6,977 nt of DNA from Caldivirga sp. (GTDB lineage Archaea; Thermoproteota; Thermoprotei; Thermoproteales; Thermocladiaceae), in contig JAPWUH010000062.1 of NCBI GenBank assembly GCA_028275645.1, positions 1-6,977 on the forward strand, in the 5' to 3' direction. Position 1 is the stretch's first letter. Each line of letters opens with the position of its first letter. Shown here in pieces: positions 1 to 5,913 of the stretch. The notes below the pieces were generated by a model. The model was not told the origin of the DNA. It ran no database searches and saw only the letters and a list, made by a program, of their open reading frames with translations. A program made the translations under genes and the position numbers.

Positions 1-125
1 GTGGTTTAATCCAATTCCTAAACGACCTGCCTTCAATTCTCCTTTGAGATCTTCTCACCGAGCTCATCCATGATTTTCAAATGCGCCAGGAGGGAGTCGC
101 CTTCAATTCTCCTTTGAGATCTTCT
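1..125 (-). CRISPR. Leader-proximal end of a CRISPR array (2 repeats, partial at left edge)
   Basis: Two identical 27-bp repeats lie at 29-55 and 99-125, with a 70-bp period. They flank one complete 43-bp spacer (56-98); a partial spacer (1-28) runs off the left edge. Read on the minus strand each repeat begins AGAAGATC and ends ATTGAAGGC. An ATTGAA(A)G end is typical of crenarchaeal repeats and supplies the 5' handle of the mature crRNA, so the array is transcribed on the minus strand, away from the leader at 126 onward. The spacer at 56-98 is therefore the most recently acquired one. The exact repeat edges could be 1-2 bp shorter, because only two copies are visible. No cas gene is in the window. 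Confidence 0.9.
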
Positions 126-147
126 GGTTGCTTTGGTTTTTTAGGGG

Positions 148-155
148 TTTTTAAG
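148..155 (-). promoter_or_regulatory. Probable CRISPR leader promoter (TATA box)
   Basis: The minus strand reads CTTAAAAA here. Its centre is about 26 bp upstream of position 125, the first base of the first repeat in the transcribed direction. That is the archaeal TATA-to-start distance, so the pre-crRNA would start at or next to the first repeat. A second A/T-rich candidate (minus TATTTTAAAC, about 163-172) lies just upstream and would start within the leader. Confidence 0.55.
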
Positions 156-330
156 TTTTACTGTTTAAAATAAACGGTGGTCATTGGAACAGGGTTTCAG
201 AGCTCATTGTATGGTTCATTCTTGTTCCGATGGTGCTTATGGTGGGATTGAATGGTTGTTCCAATTGAAAGGTGATGGAGAAATTGAAATAATGTTCCAA
301 TGGTTTAAAGTCCAATGTAAAATGGGCAAG

Positions 331-347
331 TTGCATGAAACATGCAA
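331..347. repeat. Perfect palindrome TTGCATG-AAA-CATGCAA in the CRISPR leader
   Basis: Seven-base arms (331-337 and 341-347) are perfectly complementary around AAA. The core TGCATGA recurs in the larger inverted repeat at 399-436, suggesting sites for one dimeric DNA-binding protein rather than an RNA hairpin. No function is proven. Confidence 0.6.
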
Positions 348-398
348 AACAATGATAAAGTAGATGAAACCAAAACCCATGGTGTGTATTGGTGAGTA

Positions 399-436
399 TG
401 CATGATTCATGCATTTTAAACAGTTAAAATGCATGA
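399..436. repeat. Compound inverted repeat in the CRISPR leader (13-bp perfect arms)
   Basis: Two overlapping palindromes share a half. TGCATGA (399-405) pairs with TCATGCA (407-413) around one base. A 13-base arm (407-419) is perfectly complementary to 424-436 around the four bases ACAG. The outcome is three TGCATGA half-sites in 38 bp. No T-run follows on either strand, so it does not resemble a terminator. It could be an operator for a CRISPR-linked regulator or a leader-binding protein; that role is inferred. Confidence 0.65.
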
Positions 437-766
437 TAACTTGCCTGGCTGCCCTCAACCACACCTACATGCAGCAAACCCTAGGCACAAACCTCAGGTA
501 TCATTGCCTAAGTAGTGTAGGTTCCAGTAATTCTCAATGAGGACACGTTACCCCTGAGTGAGGAATCCTACCCTAAGAGCATTTACTAGCCCTCAGGCGC
601 ACCCTAGCTAACCATTGATGTTAAAAAAGAACCCGCGCAACTCTGGAGTTCAAACTCCTACTGGGACTTGAGAGATTAAGTGTACGATAAGGAAGTGGTT
701 AGTTACTGGAAGTTTCCTTATGATATTTACCCTCATCTCCATACCTCTTGATCGGCTTACCTATGC
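437..766. other. Intergenic stretch without a recognisable gene
   Basis: This 330-bp stretch lies between the CRISPR leader and the 3' end of the glycosyltransferase gene. I see no convincing protein gene, tRNA or rRNA. Minor elements are CCTCAGG at 492-498 and again at 591-597, the second of which is complementary to CCTGAG at 553-558; a small hairpin at 645-658; and a run of six A at 623-628. The hairpin and A-run are listed separately as a possible terminator for the gene to the right. Confidence 0.5.
623..658 (-). terminator. Possible terminator of the glycosyltransferase transcript
   Basis: Downstream of the glycosyltransferase on the minus strand, a short hairpin (GGAG/CTCC arms at 645-648 and 655-658) and a GC-rich tract are followed by six T (minus strand, 628-623). 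Archaeal termination relies mainly on T-runs, so the T-run is the main evidence. It is about 110 bp past the stop codon. Confidence 0.35.
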
Positions 767-2008
767 CTAGGCGATGCCAATGGCCTTAATCACGTTAGCC
801 ACCTTGGTCTCAGGTGCCTTGGGCTCCTCGCTGGCTATTTTACCTAGCTCCTCCCATTCCCTCAACGCCACGTTAACCCAGTCAAACCTCCTAACGAACC
901 TAAGCCCCTCATTGGCTAAGCCTTCCCTGTACTCCTCATCGCTAAGTAGCTTAGCCGTTACTAAGGCCATGGAGTTAATGTCCCTGAAGGGAACCCTCAA
1001 CACAGCCCTGGTCCTATAGTTCAGCCTCATCGCCGGTATGTCATAGGTGATGACTGGTATGCCGTGGGCTAGGGCCTCAATGACCACAAGCCCTATTGAG
1101 TCAAGCCTGGTTGGGTACACGAAGACCCTTGCCCTGGCCAGGTTGCTTAGAAGCTCCCTCCTGGTTAAGTTAACCTTCACATCAACGAGTTCGCTTAACC
1201 CAAGCTCCCTAAGCCTAGCCTTAACCAACCTGGGGGTTTCGTCATCCGATGCACCCATTATAAGCGCCCTAGGCCTCATCCCCATCCTCCTGCGTAGCAC
1301 ATTGAGGACCCTGATGAAGTCGAACACCCCCTTCTCCCTCCTCAACCTACCGAAGAAGACCAGGTCAATGTCCTTGTCACCACAGCTAAAGCAGGCCTCA
1401 TCAATGCCGATGCCTGGGTCAAGTACCTTAACCCTGGCCCTAAGCCCCATGAGCCTCATCTCGTATGGTATTGACCTGGAGACTGAGAGGACTGTCTCCC
1501 CGGATAGAACTGCCTTGGCTATTAGGTACTCAAAGAGCTTGTCACCTATGTAACCCATGCCGTTTAGCCTTAGGTTAAGCGACATCAGCCTTATTGGGTT
1601 AATGGGTAGGTCAATGTCTAGGGCGCCTATGACTGGGGTTAATTGTAGTAGGGCGGTCCACCTAACCCCTATACTCTTGAGGAGCATCATCATCCCTATG
1701 TGCTCATGAGGCACGTAGAATAGGTCGAAGTAGCTTAAATCACCCTTAATCTTACTCATGGCGTCGTATATGTACTTTGGGTAGGCGTAGAAGTGGGTAA
1801 TCTCCATGGGCGGTAACTCAACCGTGTTATTCTCTATGAAGTCCCTAAACCTGCCCTCGTAGTACGTGTCCAGCATGTTAAGCAGCTTAACGTAGTAATT
1901 CCTAGGTATCAGGAAGGTGGGTCTCCTAGGGTACCTGTAGGCAGTCTCCAGTATCCTCACATGGCCCCCGGTCAGTGAGGACAGTATTGTAAACAAGGCT
2001 ACCTGCAT
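767..2008 (-). CDS. Glycosyltransferase, GT-B fold, family 4-like (group 1)
   Basis: Predicted cytosolic enzyme of 413 residues that moves a sugar from an activated nucleotide donor to an unknown acceptor. From the ATG at 2008 the protein begins with a hydrophobic beta strand and a GGH turn (residues 14-16), matching the GG acceptor-side turn at the start of GT4 enzymes. The C-terminal donor domain has FGRLRREKG (about 219-227), a Rossmann-like strand ending LIMGAS, and D303-S-I-G-L-V-V-I-E311, the E-x7-E donor motif with Asp in place of the first Glu. There is no signal peptide or clear membrane segment. The frame stays open upstream to a GTG at 2158, but those 50 extra residues are GC-rich, do not resemble a GT4 N-terminus, and contain the TATA-like box; they are left out. 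No sugar-pathway neighbours are present, so the substrate is unknown. Confidence 0.85.
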   Translation of the reverse strand: MQVALFTILSSLTGGHVRILETAYRYPRRPTFLIPRNYYVKLLNMLDTYYEGRFRDFIENNTVELPPMEITHFYAYPKYIYDAMSKIKGDLSYFDLFYVPHEHIGMMMLLKSIGVRWTALLQLTPVIGALDIDLPINPIRLMSLNLRLNGMGYIGDKLFEYLIAKAVLSGETVLSVSRSIPYEMRLMGLRARVKVLDPGIGIDEACFSCGDKDIDLVFFGRLRREKGVFDFIRVLNVLRRRMGMRPRALIMGASDDETPRLVKARLRELGLSELVDVKVNLTRRELLSNLARARVFVYPTRLDSIGLVVIEALAHGIPVITYDIPAMRLNYRTRAVLRVPFRDINSMALVTAKLLSDEEYREGLANEGLRFVRRFDWVNVALREWEELGKIASEEPKAPETKVANVIKAIGIA

Positions 2009-2033
2009 TACATGGACCACCGGGTTAACTTGC

Positions 2034-2041
2034 TTTATTAA
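2034..2041 (-). promoter_or_regulatory. TATA box of the glycosyltransferase gene
   Basis: The minus strand reads TTAATAAA, centred about 29-30 bp upstream of the ATG at 2008, so transcription would start only a few bases before it. A GGTGG (minus strand, 2021-2017) lies 8 bases before the ATG and could act as a ribosome-binding site if transcription begins further upstream. Both favour the start at 2008 over the GTG at 2158. Confidence 0.5.
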
Positions 2042-2089
2042 TATTTCCACACTTACCGTCTCTCTGGAGGTGGTGGGTTTCAGTGGTTG

Positions 2090-2198
2090 ATCCGCCGTCT
2101 CCTTCTCGACGGTCTCCCCGAGCCCCCTCACCGCAGCGGCTCCCCAACGGTCGCCCACGGCTCCTTGCCGCTACGGGTCTTGGAAACTCGGGGTAACC
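2090..2198 (-). ncRNA. Candidate structured RNA or decayed gene end (GC-rich block)
   Basis: Positions 2101-2160 are 75% G+C with about eight CpG, well above the flanking genes. A TATA-like box at 2221-2228 predicts a minus-strand start near 2198. On that strand CCCCGAG (2193-2187) pairs perfectly with CTCGGGG (2122-2116), enclosing AGCGGC (2172-2167) paired with GCCGCT (2140-2135); a separate hairpin CCGTC/GACGG (2112-2108 with 2099-2095) has a purine loop. I cannot match this to RNase P, SRP or 5S RNA, and the 3' end is undefined. Alternatives are a long structured 5' leader of the glycosyltransferase, or the 3' remnant of an IS200/IS605 tnpB-type gene, whose tails are often GC-rich and of low complexity. 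The block stays open in the glycosyltransferase frame. Confidence 0.3.
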
Positions 2199-2220
2199 AG
2201 TAAGGGTTACTAGGGTTTGG

Positions 2221-2228
2221 TTTATAAG
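2221..2228 (-). promoter_or_regulatory. TATA-like box upstream of the GC-rich block
   Basis: The minus strand reads CTTATAAA, close to the crenarchaeal consensus. Initiation about 26 bp downstream would fall near 2198, just before the first helix of the GC-rich block. The plus-strand reading TTTATAAG is also TATA-like, so the direction is not certain. Confidence 0.4.
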
Positions 2229-2308
2229 CAAATCACTTCAACACCAATGGCAACAAACCCCACGAACAATCATGAAAACCAAAACTGCCCCTTGAAAAAC
2301 TGCGCAAT

Positions 2309-2318
2309 GCATATATAC
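2309..2318 (+). promoter_or_regulatory. TATA box of the CoA-disulfide reductase gene
   Basis: GCATATATAC is centred about 24-25 bp before the ATG at 2338, which predicts a leaderless mRNA starting at or next to the start codon. An A-rich stretch (2294-2299) lies upstream. No ribosome-binding site is seen before the ATG. Confidence 0.6.
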
Positions 2319-2337
2319 GCATGGGTTCTATTCCCCC

Positions 2338-3690
2338 ATGGCTAAGAGGGTGGTTATCGTTGGTGCTGGGGCTGCTGGGGCGTCTGCGGCCGCTAGGGCT
2401 AGGAGGCTTGACCCTGAGGCTGAGGTGACCCTGATAGACAAGGGCCCCTTCATAAGCCACGCCCCCTGTGGGATACCGTACTTCATCGGTGGTGTTGTTA
2501 AGGAGGCGCAGGAATTGGCAGTATACTCACCTGAGGAGTTCGCCAGGGAGAGGAGGATTAACGTTAGGGTTAACGCGGAGGCCTTCGACATTGACGTTAA
2601 GAATCAGGTGCTCCTGGTTAGGGAGGGGGGTGGTGTGGTTAAGTATCCCTGGGACGTCTTGGTAATAGCCACGGGTGCCAGGCCCATAACCCTCCCCGTG
2701 GAGGGTAGTGAACTGGGTGGCATATTAACACTTAGGCTACCCCACGAGGCACCGAGGCTTAGGGAGGAGGTTGAGAGGGCAGGTACCGTGGCCGTGGTTG
2801 GTGGTGGTTACATTGGCCTTGAGGTGGCTGAGGCTCTTAGGAACCTTGGTAAGAGGGTTTTACTCTTCGAAATGATGCCCCACGTACTCCCCACGACTTT
2901 TGATGAAGATATGGCGAAGCTGATACACGATGAGTTAACCAAGAACGGCGTTGAGCTCCACCTGGGCGAAAAGGTCGTTGGCTTCAGGGGTGTTAATGGA
3001 CACGTTAACAAGGTGATCACGGAGAGAGGAGAGTACACGGTCGATAAGGTTATCATGGGGGTTGGCGTTAGGCCGGACACTGAACTGGCTAAGAAGGCTG
3101 GGGTCAAGTTGGGGGAGACTGGGGCGGTCTGGGTTAACGAGTACATGGAGACCTCCGTGCCGAACATATACGCAGCTGGTGATGTTGCGGAGACCTGGAG
3201 CCTAATCACGGGCAGGAGGATTTACGTTGCCTTAGCTCCACCAGCCAATAAGATGGGGCAGGTTGCCGGCGCTAATGCGGTTAAGGGTAGGTTCCTCAAG
3301 TTCCCCGGGGTGCTGGGTACAGCGGTAACCAAGGTCTTCAACCTCTACGTGGCTAGGACAGGGCTGACTGAGAGGCAGGCTAGGGATTGGGGCTTTAAAC
3401 CGGTGTCGGCGACCATAAAGGCCAGGACCACTGCCCATTACTACCCAGGTGGGGTTCAGGTTAACGTGAAGATGATTGCTGATGAATCCAGTGGTAGGGT
3501 CCTCGGTGTTCAGGTGGTTGGGGCGGATAAAATTATAGCAGGTTACATTGATACGGCAGCCGCCTTAATAGGTAAGGGCGCCACGATAGATGACTTCTTC
3601 TTCTCGGACCTATCCTACGCACCACCCACGGCACCGGTATGGCACCCCTTGATAACCGCCGCTAGGGTGCTGTCTAAGGGTAGGTACTAA
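2338..3690 (+). CDS. CoA-disulfide reductase / NADH oxidase-type FAD flavoprotein
   Basis: A 450-residue, full-length member of the pyridine nucleotide-disulfide oxidoreductase family, of the CoA-disulfide reductase/NADH oxidase branch that uses one redox cysteine. The FAD-binding GAGAAG is at residues 9-14. Cys44 in HAPCGIPY is the expected redox residue that forms a mixed disulfide with CoA or a sulfenic acid. ATGARP is at 111-116. The NAD(P)H-binding GGGYIG is at 155-160, with Glu178 ending the next strand, which usually favours NADH. The second FAD motif AAGD ends at 282. The C-terminal dimerisation domain carries SYAPPTAPVW with Tyr427, like the tyrosine used by CoA-disulfide reductases. 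It likely acts in the cytosol, reducing CoA disulfide (or polysulfide or oxygen) with NAD(P)H; the in vivo substrate cannot be read from sequence. The gene stands alone with its own TATA box and converges on DNA ligase. Confidence 0.92.
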   Translation: MAKRVVIVGAGAAGASAAARARRLDPEAEVTLIDKGPFISHAPCGIPYFIGGVVKEAQELAVYSPEEFARERRINVRVNAEAFDIDVKNQVLLVREGGGVVKYPWDVLVIATGARPITLPVEGSELGGILTLRLPHEAPRLREEVERAGTVAVVGGGYIGLEVAEALRNLGKRVLLFEMMPHVLPTTFDEDMAKLIHDELTKNGVELHLGEKVVGFRGVNGHVNKVITERGEYTVDKVIMGVGVRPDTELAKKAGVKLGETGAVWVNEYMETSVPNIYAAGDVAETWSLITGRRIYVALAPPANKMGQVAGANAVKGRFLKFPGVLGTAVTKVFNLYVARTGLTERQARDWGFKPVSATIKARTTAHYYPGGVQVNVKMIADESSGRVLGVQVVGADKIIAGYIDTAAALIGKGATIDDFFFSDLSYAPPTAPVWHPLITAARVLSKGRY

Positions 3691-3727
3691 ATGACGCCTA
3701 ATACTTAGGATGGCGAAGGGGGTGTCA

Positions 3728-3754
3728 GGTGGGTAGCCGCCCAGGTGACCCACC
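3728..3754 (+). other. Stem-loop in the convergent gap
   Basis: GGTGGGT (3728-3734) pairs perfectly with ACCCACC (3748-3754) around a 13-base loop. GGATG (3708-3712) can also pair with CATCC (3757-3761) as an outer helix. It lies just 3' of the flavoprotein gene and may protect or process the mRNA end, or be part of a small RNA. No family is recognised. Confidence 0.4.
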
Positions 3755-3764
3755 ATCATCCGCC

Positions 3765-3790
3765 CCGGCTAGTAGCCATTGCCGGTTTTT
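3765..3790 (+). terminator. Hairpin plus T-run terminator of the flavoprotein gene
   Basis: CCGGC (3765-3769) pairs with GCCGG (3781-3785), followed directly by TTTTT (3786-3790). It resembles an intrinsic terminator for the plus-strand transcript and sits 18 bp before the stop codon of the converging ligase gene, so it would keep transcription out of ligase. Confidence 0.55.
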
Positions 3791-3807
3791 AAATAGCTAA
3801 CTCCCCC

Positions 3808-5619
3808 TTAAGGTGCCTGGTCAGTTAACTTAACCTTCTTCTGGCTGTTGTACATCTCAAAGATCTCCTTAACAGTGGTCGCGTCCTCAGGCTTCTTATC
3901 AGTCCTATACCTACCCGTGAACCTGGGGAACCTTATGGCTAGGCCAACGTCACCCTTAAGCATTGTTGAGCAGCATGTGTGGAGTGGCGACATGGTTATC
4001 TCCGCCCCGGTTATCTCCAGGACCATTCCTGGCGTGAACCATACGTCGGGCTCCATCTTGGAGACAACCCTCGGGTGCCTGTGGGGTATCCTGTATGGTT
4101 CAAGCATCTGGGGCAGCTTCTTAAGGTCCTCATCCGTGAAGCCGCTGCCAACCTTGCAGACCGTGTAGAATTGGTCTGTGTCTGGGTCGTAGGCTGCTAG
4201 GAGCAGTGCCCCATAGGTCCCCGCCCTCTTGCCACGACCCCAGAAGGCACCCACGACCACAAGGTCCATTGTGTCCGATAACTCGCTCCTGTAATCCCTC
4301 TTGTACTTAATCCACAACCAACCCCTGGCCCCCATCTCGTAGATTGACCCAATCTTAACCGACTTGCACATAACCCCCTCACAACCTGAGGATATCGCAT
4401 TAAGGAAGAACTTCTCAAGTGCATCAGCGTCGTCTGTTATTATCCAGTCCGCGTGGCGAACGTGCTCATGGGGCTTGATTATTGAGAAGAGGATCTTCTT
4501 CCTGTCCGGTAGAGGTAGGTCTGTTAAGTCCTGGCCGTTAACGTACATTACGTCGAATAGGTATAGGTTAACCGGGTACTCCTCAATGGCCTCCTTAATG
4601 TTGTGCTTCCTCTTCCTATGCATCAACTCCTGGAATGGCCTAAACTCACCGGTATCGGGGTCTATGGCGACCCCCTCACCCTCAACTATGAACTCCTCAG
4701 CATCAATAGCCTCACGGACGTACTCGGCTACGTCGGGGTATTGGTTGGTTATGTCCTCCATCCTCCTGCTGAATATCTTAACGGTGCCGTCCTTAAGCTT
4801 ATGTATCTGCATCCTCTCCCCATCATACTTAAACTCGCATATGGCAACACCACCCAGCTTATTCAAAATCTCCTTAGGGCTACTCAACCTCTCGGCCAGC
4901 ATTGGTTGAATGGGTACACCGGGCGTAACCTTAATCGCCTTAACAGCCTCCTCACCACCCTCAGCAAGGGCCTTAGCTATCCTGCCTAGGTCTGGGTAGA
5001 CGTGGTAGGCCTTCTCCAGCAAATCCCTATCAACGTCGAAGGCGTCTGAGAGGGCATCCAGTATGGTCATGTCGGCTACGCCAAGCCTAAGCCTACCAAT
5101 CACGAACCTGGTTATGTACTTGGCCTCATCGGGCTCGGCATCGGTTAGTAGGCTTGCCAGTATCTTAACCTTAGTGTCCTGGGCCCCCTCACCAGACGCC
5201 TTGGCTATGGCCATTAGCGAATCGTAAACTTTACCAATGGTTAACTTCCTCCTAGCCTGTGAACCAATGAAGTCGAATATTGACCCACCAGTCCCCTTAC
5301 TCCTCCTAACCTCCACAGCCCTCTTAGCCACCTCACCGGCATCACCAAGCCTCTTGTAGAGGTCCTCAACCTGCTTAATGGGTAGGCCCGTTGCCATTGA
5401 GATAGCCCTAAGGGTCAACCTCTCTGCTAAGCCAAGCTCAACACCCTCCCAGTCAGGCCTTAGGCTGCCTAGGAGGAAGTAAACCACCTTATCAATGACC
5501 TGGGGTGGCGTCTTCTTGAGAAGGCTGGAGAGTGCCTTAGCCATCACAGTCCTCTGCGTGGTCGCCTCCACCAGCTTAAGCACAGAGACAATGTTAGAGA
5601 ACTCCAGATCAGACTCCAC
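3808..5619 (-). CDS. lig: ATP-dependent DNA ligase (archaeal LigI type)
   Basis: Seals nicks in duplex DNA during replication and repair via an enzyme-AMP intermediate. From the GTG at 5619 it has 603 residues, the usual crenarchaeal length. Order: N-terminal DNA-binding domain (about 1-210) with IDKVVYFL; adenylation domain with motif I EFKYDGER, Lys264 being the AMP-accepting residue; VEGEG near 313 (motif III); LFDVMYVNG near 354 (IIIa); EGVMCKS (414-420, IV); WIKYK (436-440, V); then the OB domain with [13 protein letters not shown] (about 563-575, VI). GGSIFDFIG near 112-119 falls where Sulfolobus ligase has its PCNA-binding motif, but the glutamine is missing. An in-frame GTG at 5634 would add five residues; 5619 is preferred because a TATA box lies 25 bp upstream and the N-terminus then lines up with Sulfolobus ligase as I remember it. 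All catalytic motifs appear intact. Confidence 0.95.
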   Translation of the reverse strand: MESDLEFSNIVSVLKLVEATTQRTVMAKALSSLLKKTPPQVIDKVVYFLLGSLRPDWEGVELGLAERLTLRAISMATGLPIKQVEDLYKRLGDAGEVAKRAVEVRRSKGTGGSIFDFIGSQARRKLTIGKVYDSLMAIAKASGEGAQDTKVKILASLLTDAEPDEAKYITRFVIGRLRLGVADMTILDALSDAFDVDRDLLEKAYHVYPDLGRIAKALAEGGEEAVKAIKVTPGVPIQPMLAERLSSPKEILNKLGGVAICEFKYDGERMQIHKLKDGTVKIFSRRMEDITNQYPDVAEYVREAIDAEEFIVEGEGVAIDPDTGEFRPFQELMHRKRKHNIKEAIEEYPVNLYLFDVMYVNGQDLTDLPLPDRKKILFSIIKPHEHVRHADWIITDDADALEKFFLNAISSGCEGVMCKSVKIGSIYEMGARGWLWIKYKRDYRSELSDTMDLVVVGAFWGRGKRAGTYGALLLAAYDPDTDQFYTVCKVGSGFTDEDLKKLPQMLEPYRIPHRHPRVVSKMEPDVWFTPGMVLEITGAEITMSPLHTCCSTMLKGDVGLAIRFPRFTGRYRTDKKPEDATTVKEIFEMYNSQKKVKLTDQAP

Positions 5620-5639
5620 AGGGATTAGGAACACCCTAG

Positions 5640-5648
5640 TTTAATTAA
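5640..5648 (-). promoter_or_regulatory. TATA box of the DNA ligase gene
   Basis: The minus strand reads TTAATTAAA, centred 25 bp upstream of the GTG at 5619, which predicts a leaderless ligase mRNA. It lies too close to the GTG at 5634 to serve that start. Confidence 0.55.
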
Positions 5649-5913
5649 CCTTACGTCACTAAACCCTACAACTAACCACCGTGAAGCCTGCCATGCCTAC
5701 TAGAAGACTGACCGTGTATTATCCACGCCTTAGGTGCCCAGGTAAGGCGCCAACCTGCATTTATGATGACGACTCCCACCCTGTTCGTTGAAGGAAGGGT
5801 TCATTAACCTTTAGCTTAATTCATTAAGGCTGGTATGCATGAGTTGAACTATGGTTATATGCATGGTGCCTCAGAATTGAATGGTAGGGATGACTCTGGG
5901 TCTCGTTCATTAG
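5649..5913. other. Intergenic stretch between DNA ligase and tRNA-Lys
   Basis: No supported gene is seen in these 265 bp. Small elements are TATGCATG twice (5834-5841 and 5858-5865, 24 bp apart), TTCATTAA twice (5800-5807 and 5820-5827), and the inverted repeat CTTAAT/ATTAAG (5815-5820 with 5823-5828). A short plus-strand frame (GTG 5681 or ATG 5693 to a stop at 5791) encodes about 32-36 residues with two cysteines and no known motif. A perfect C-box-like ATGATGA (5763-5769) lacks a fitting D box. Confidence 0.45.

Larger units (their letters stand above)
126..436 (-). promoter_or_regulatory. CRISPR leader region
   Basis: This is the AT-rich, non-coding stretch directly upstream of the first repeat in the direction of crRNA transcription. 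It contains a TATA-like box about 26 bp from the first repeat, four GTTCCAATGG-like motifs (182-303), two small palindromes built on TGCATGA, and one long perfect inverted repeat (407-436). The open frames in it give low-complexity peptides with no recognisable family and are taken as chance. The outer limit near 436 is a judgement: palindromes and AT-richness stop there. In archaea the leader directs both array transcription and spacer insertion at the first repeat. Confidence 0.7.

Noticed and set aside
181..464. Two overlapping minus-strand open frames of about 75 codons
   Set aside because: The peptides are rich in His, Phe and Asn with no family resemblance, and lie over the palindromes and repeated motifs of the CRISPR leader.
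535..566. Possible C/D box small RNA (ATGAGGA, CTGA, GTGAGGA)
   Set aside because: Both C-like boxes deviate from RTGATGA, the middle boxes nearly overlap, and no closing D box follows at the right distance.
645..658. GGAGTTCAAACTCC, resembling a tRNA T-arm
   Set aside because: The loop would have only six bases and no D arm, anticodon arm or acceptor pairing is found around it.
650..742. Minus-strand 30-codon frame just after the glycosyltransferase stop
   Set aside because: No known motif, no properly spaced ribosome-binding site and no promoter of its own.
774..1553. Plus-strand open frames opposite the glycosyltransferase gene
   Set aside because: They are Ser/Leu-rich translations antisense to a clear protein-coding gene, with no recognisable domains.
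2025..2231. Minus-strand 68-codon frame starting at a TTG in the divergent gap
   Set aside because: It starts at the TATA-like box itself and is Arg/Gly-rich as expected from any frame through GC-rich DNA.
4364..4989. Plus-strand frames of 128 and 181 codons opposite DNA ligase
   Set aside because: Antisense shadows of an intact ligase gene with all catalytic motifs; no domain of their own.
5681..5791. Short plus-strand frame of 32-36 codons with two cysteines
   Set aside because: Too short and without family resemblance, promoter or ribosome-binding site to support as a gene; recorded only in the intergenic note.
5763..5834. Possible C/D box small RNA starting at a perfect ATGATGA
   Set aside because: The only distal candidate D box is CTGG and the second guide interval would be about 36 bases, too long for an archaeal C/D RNA; no terminal CTGA is found.
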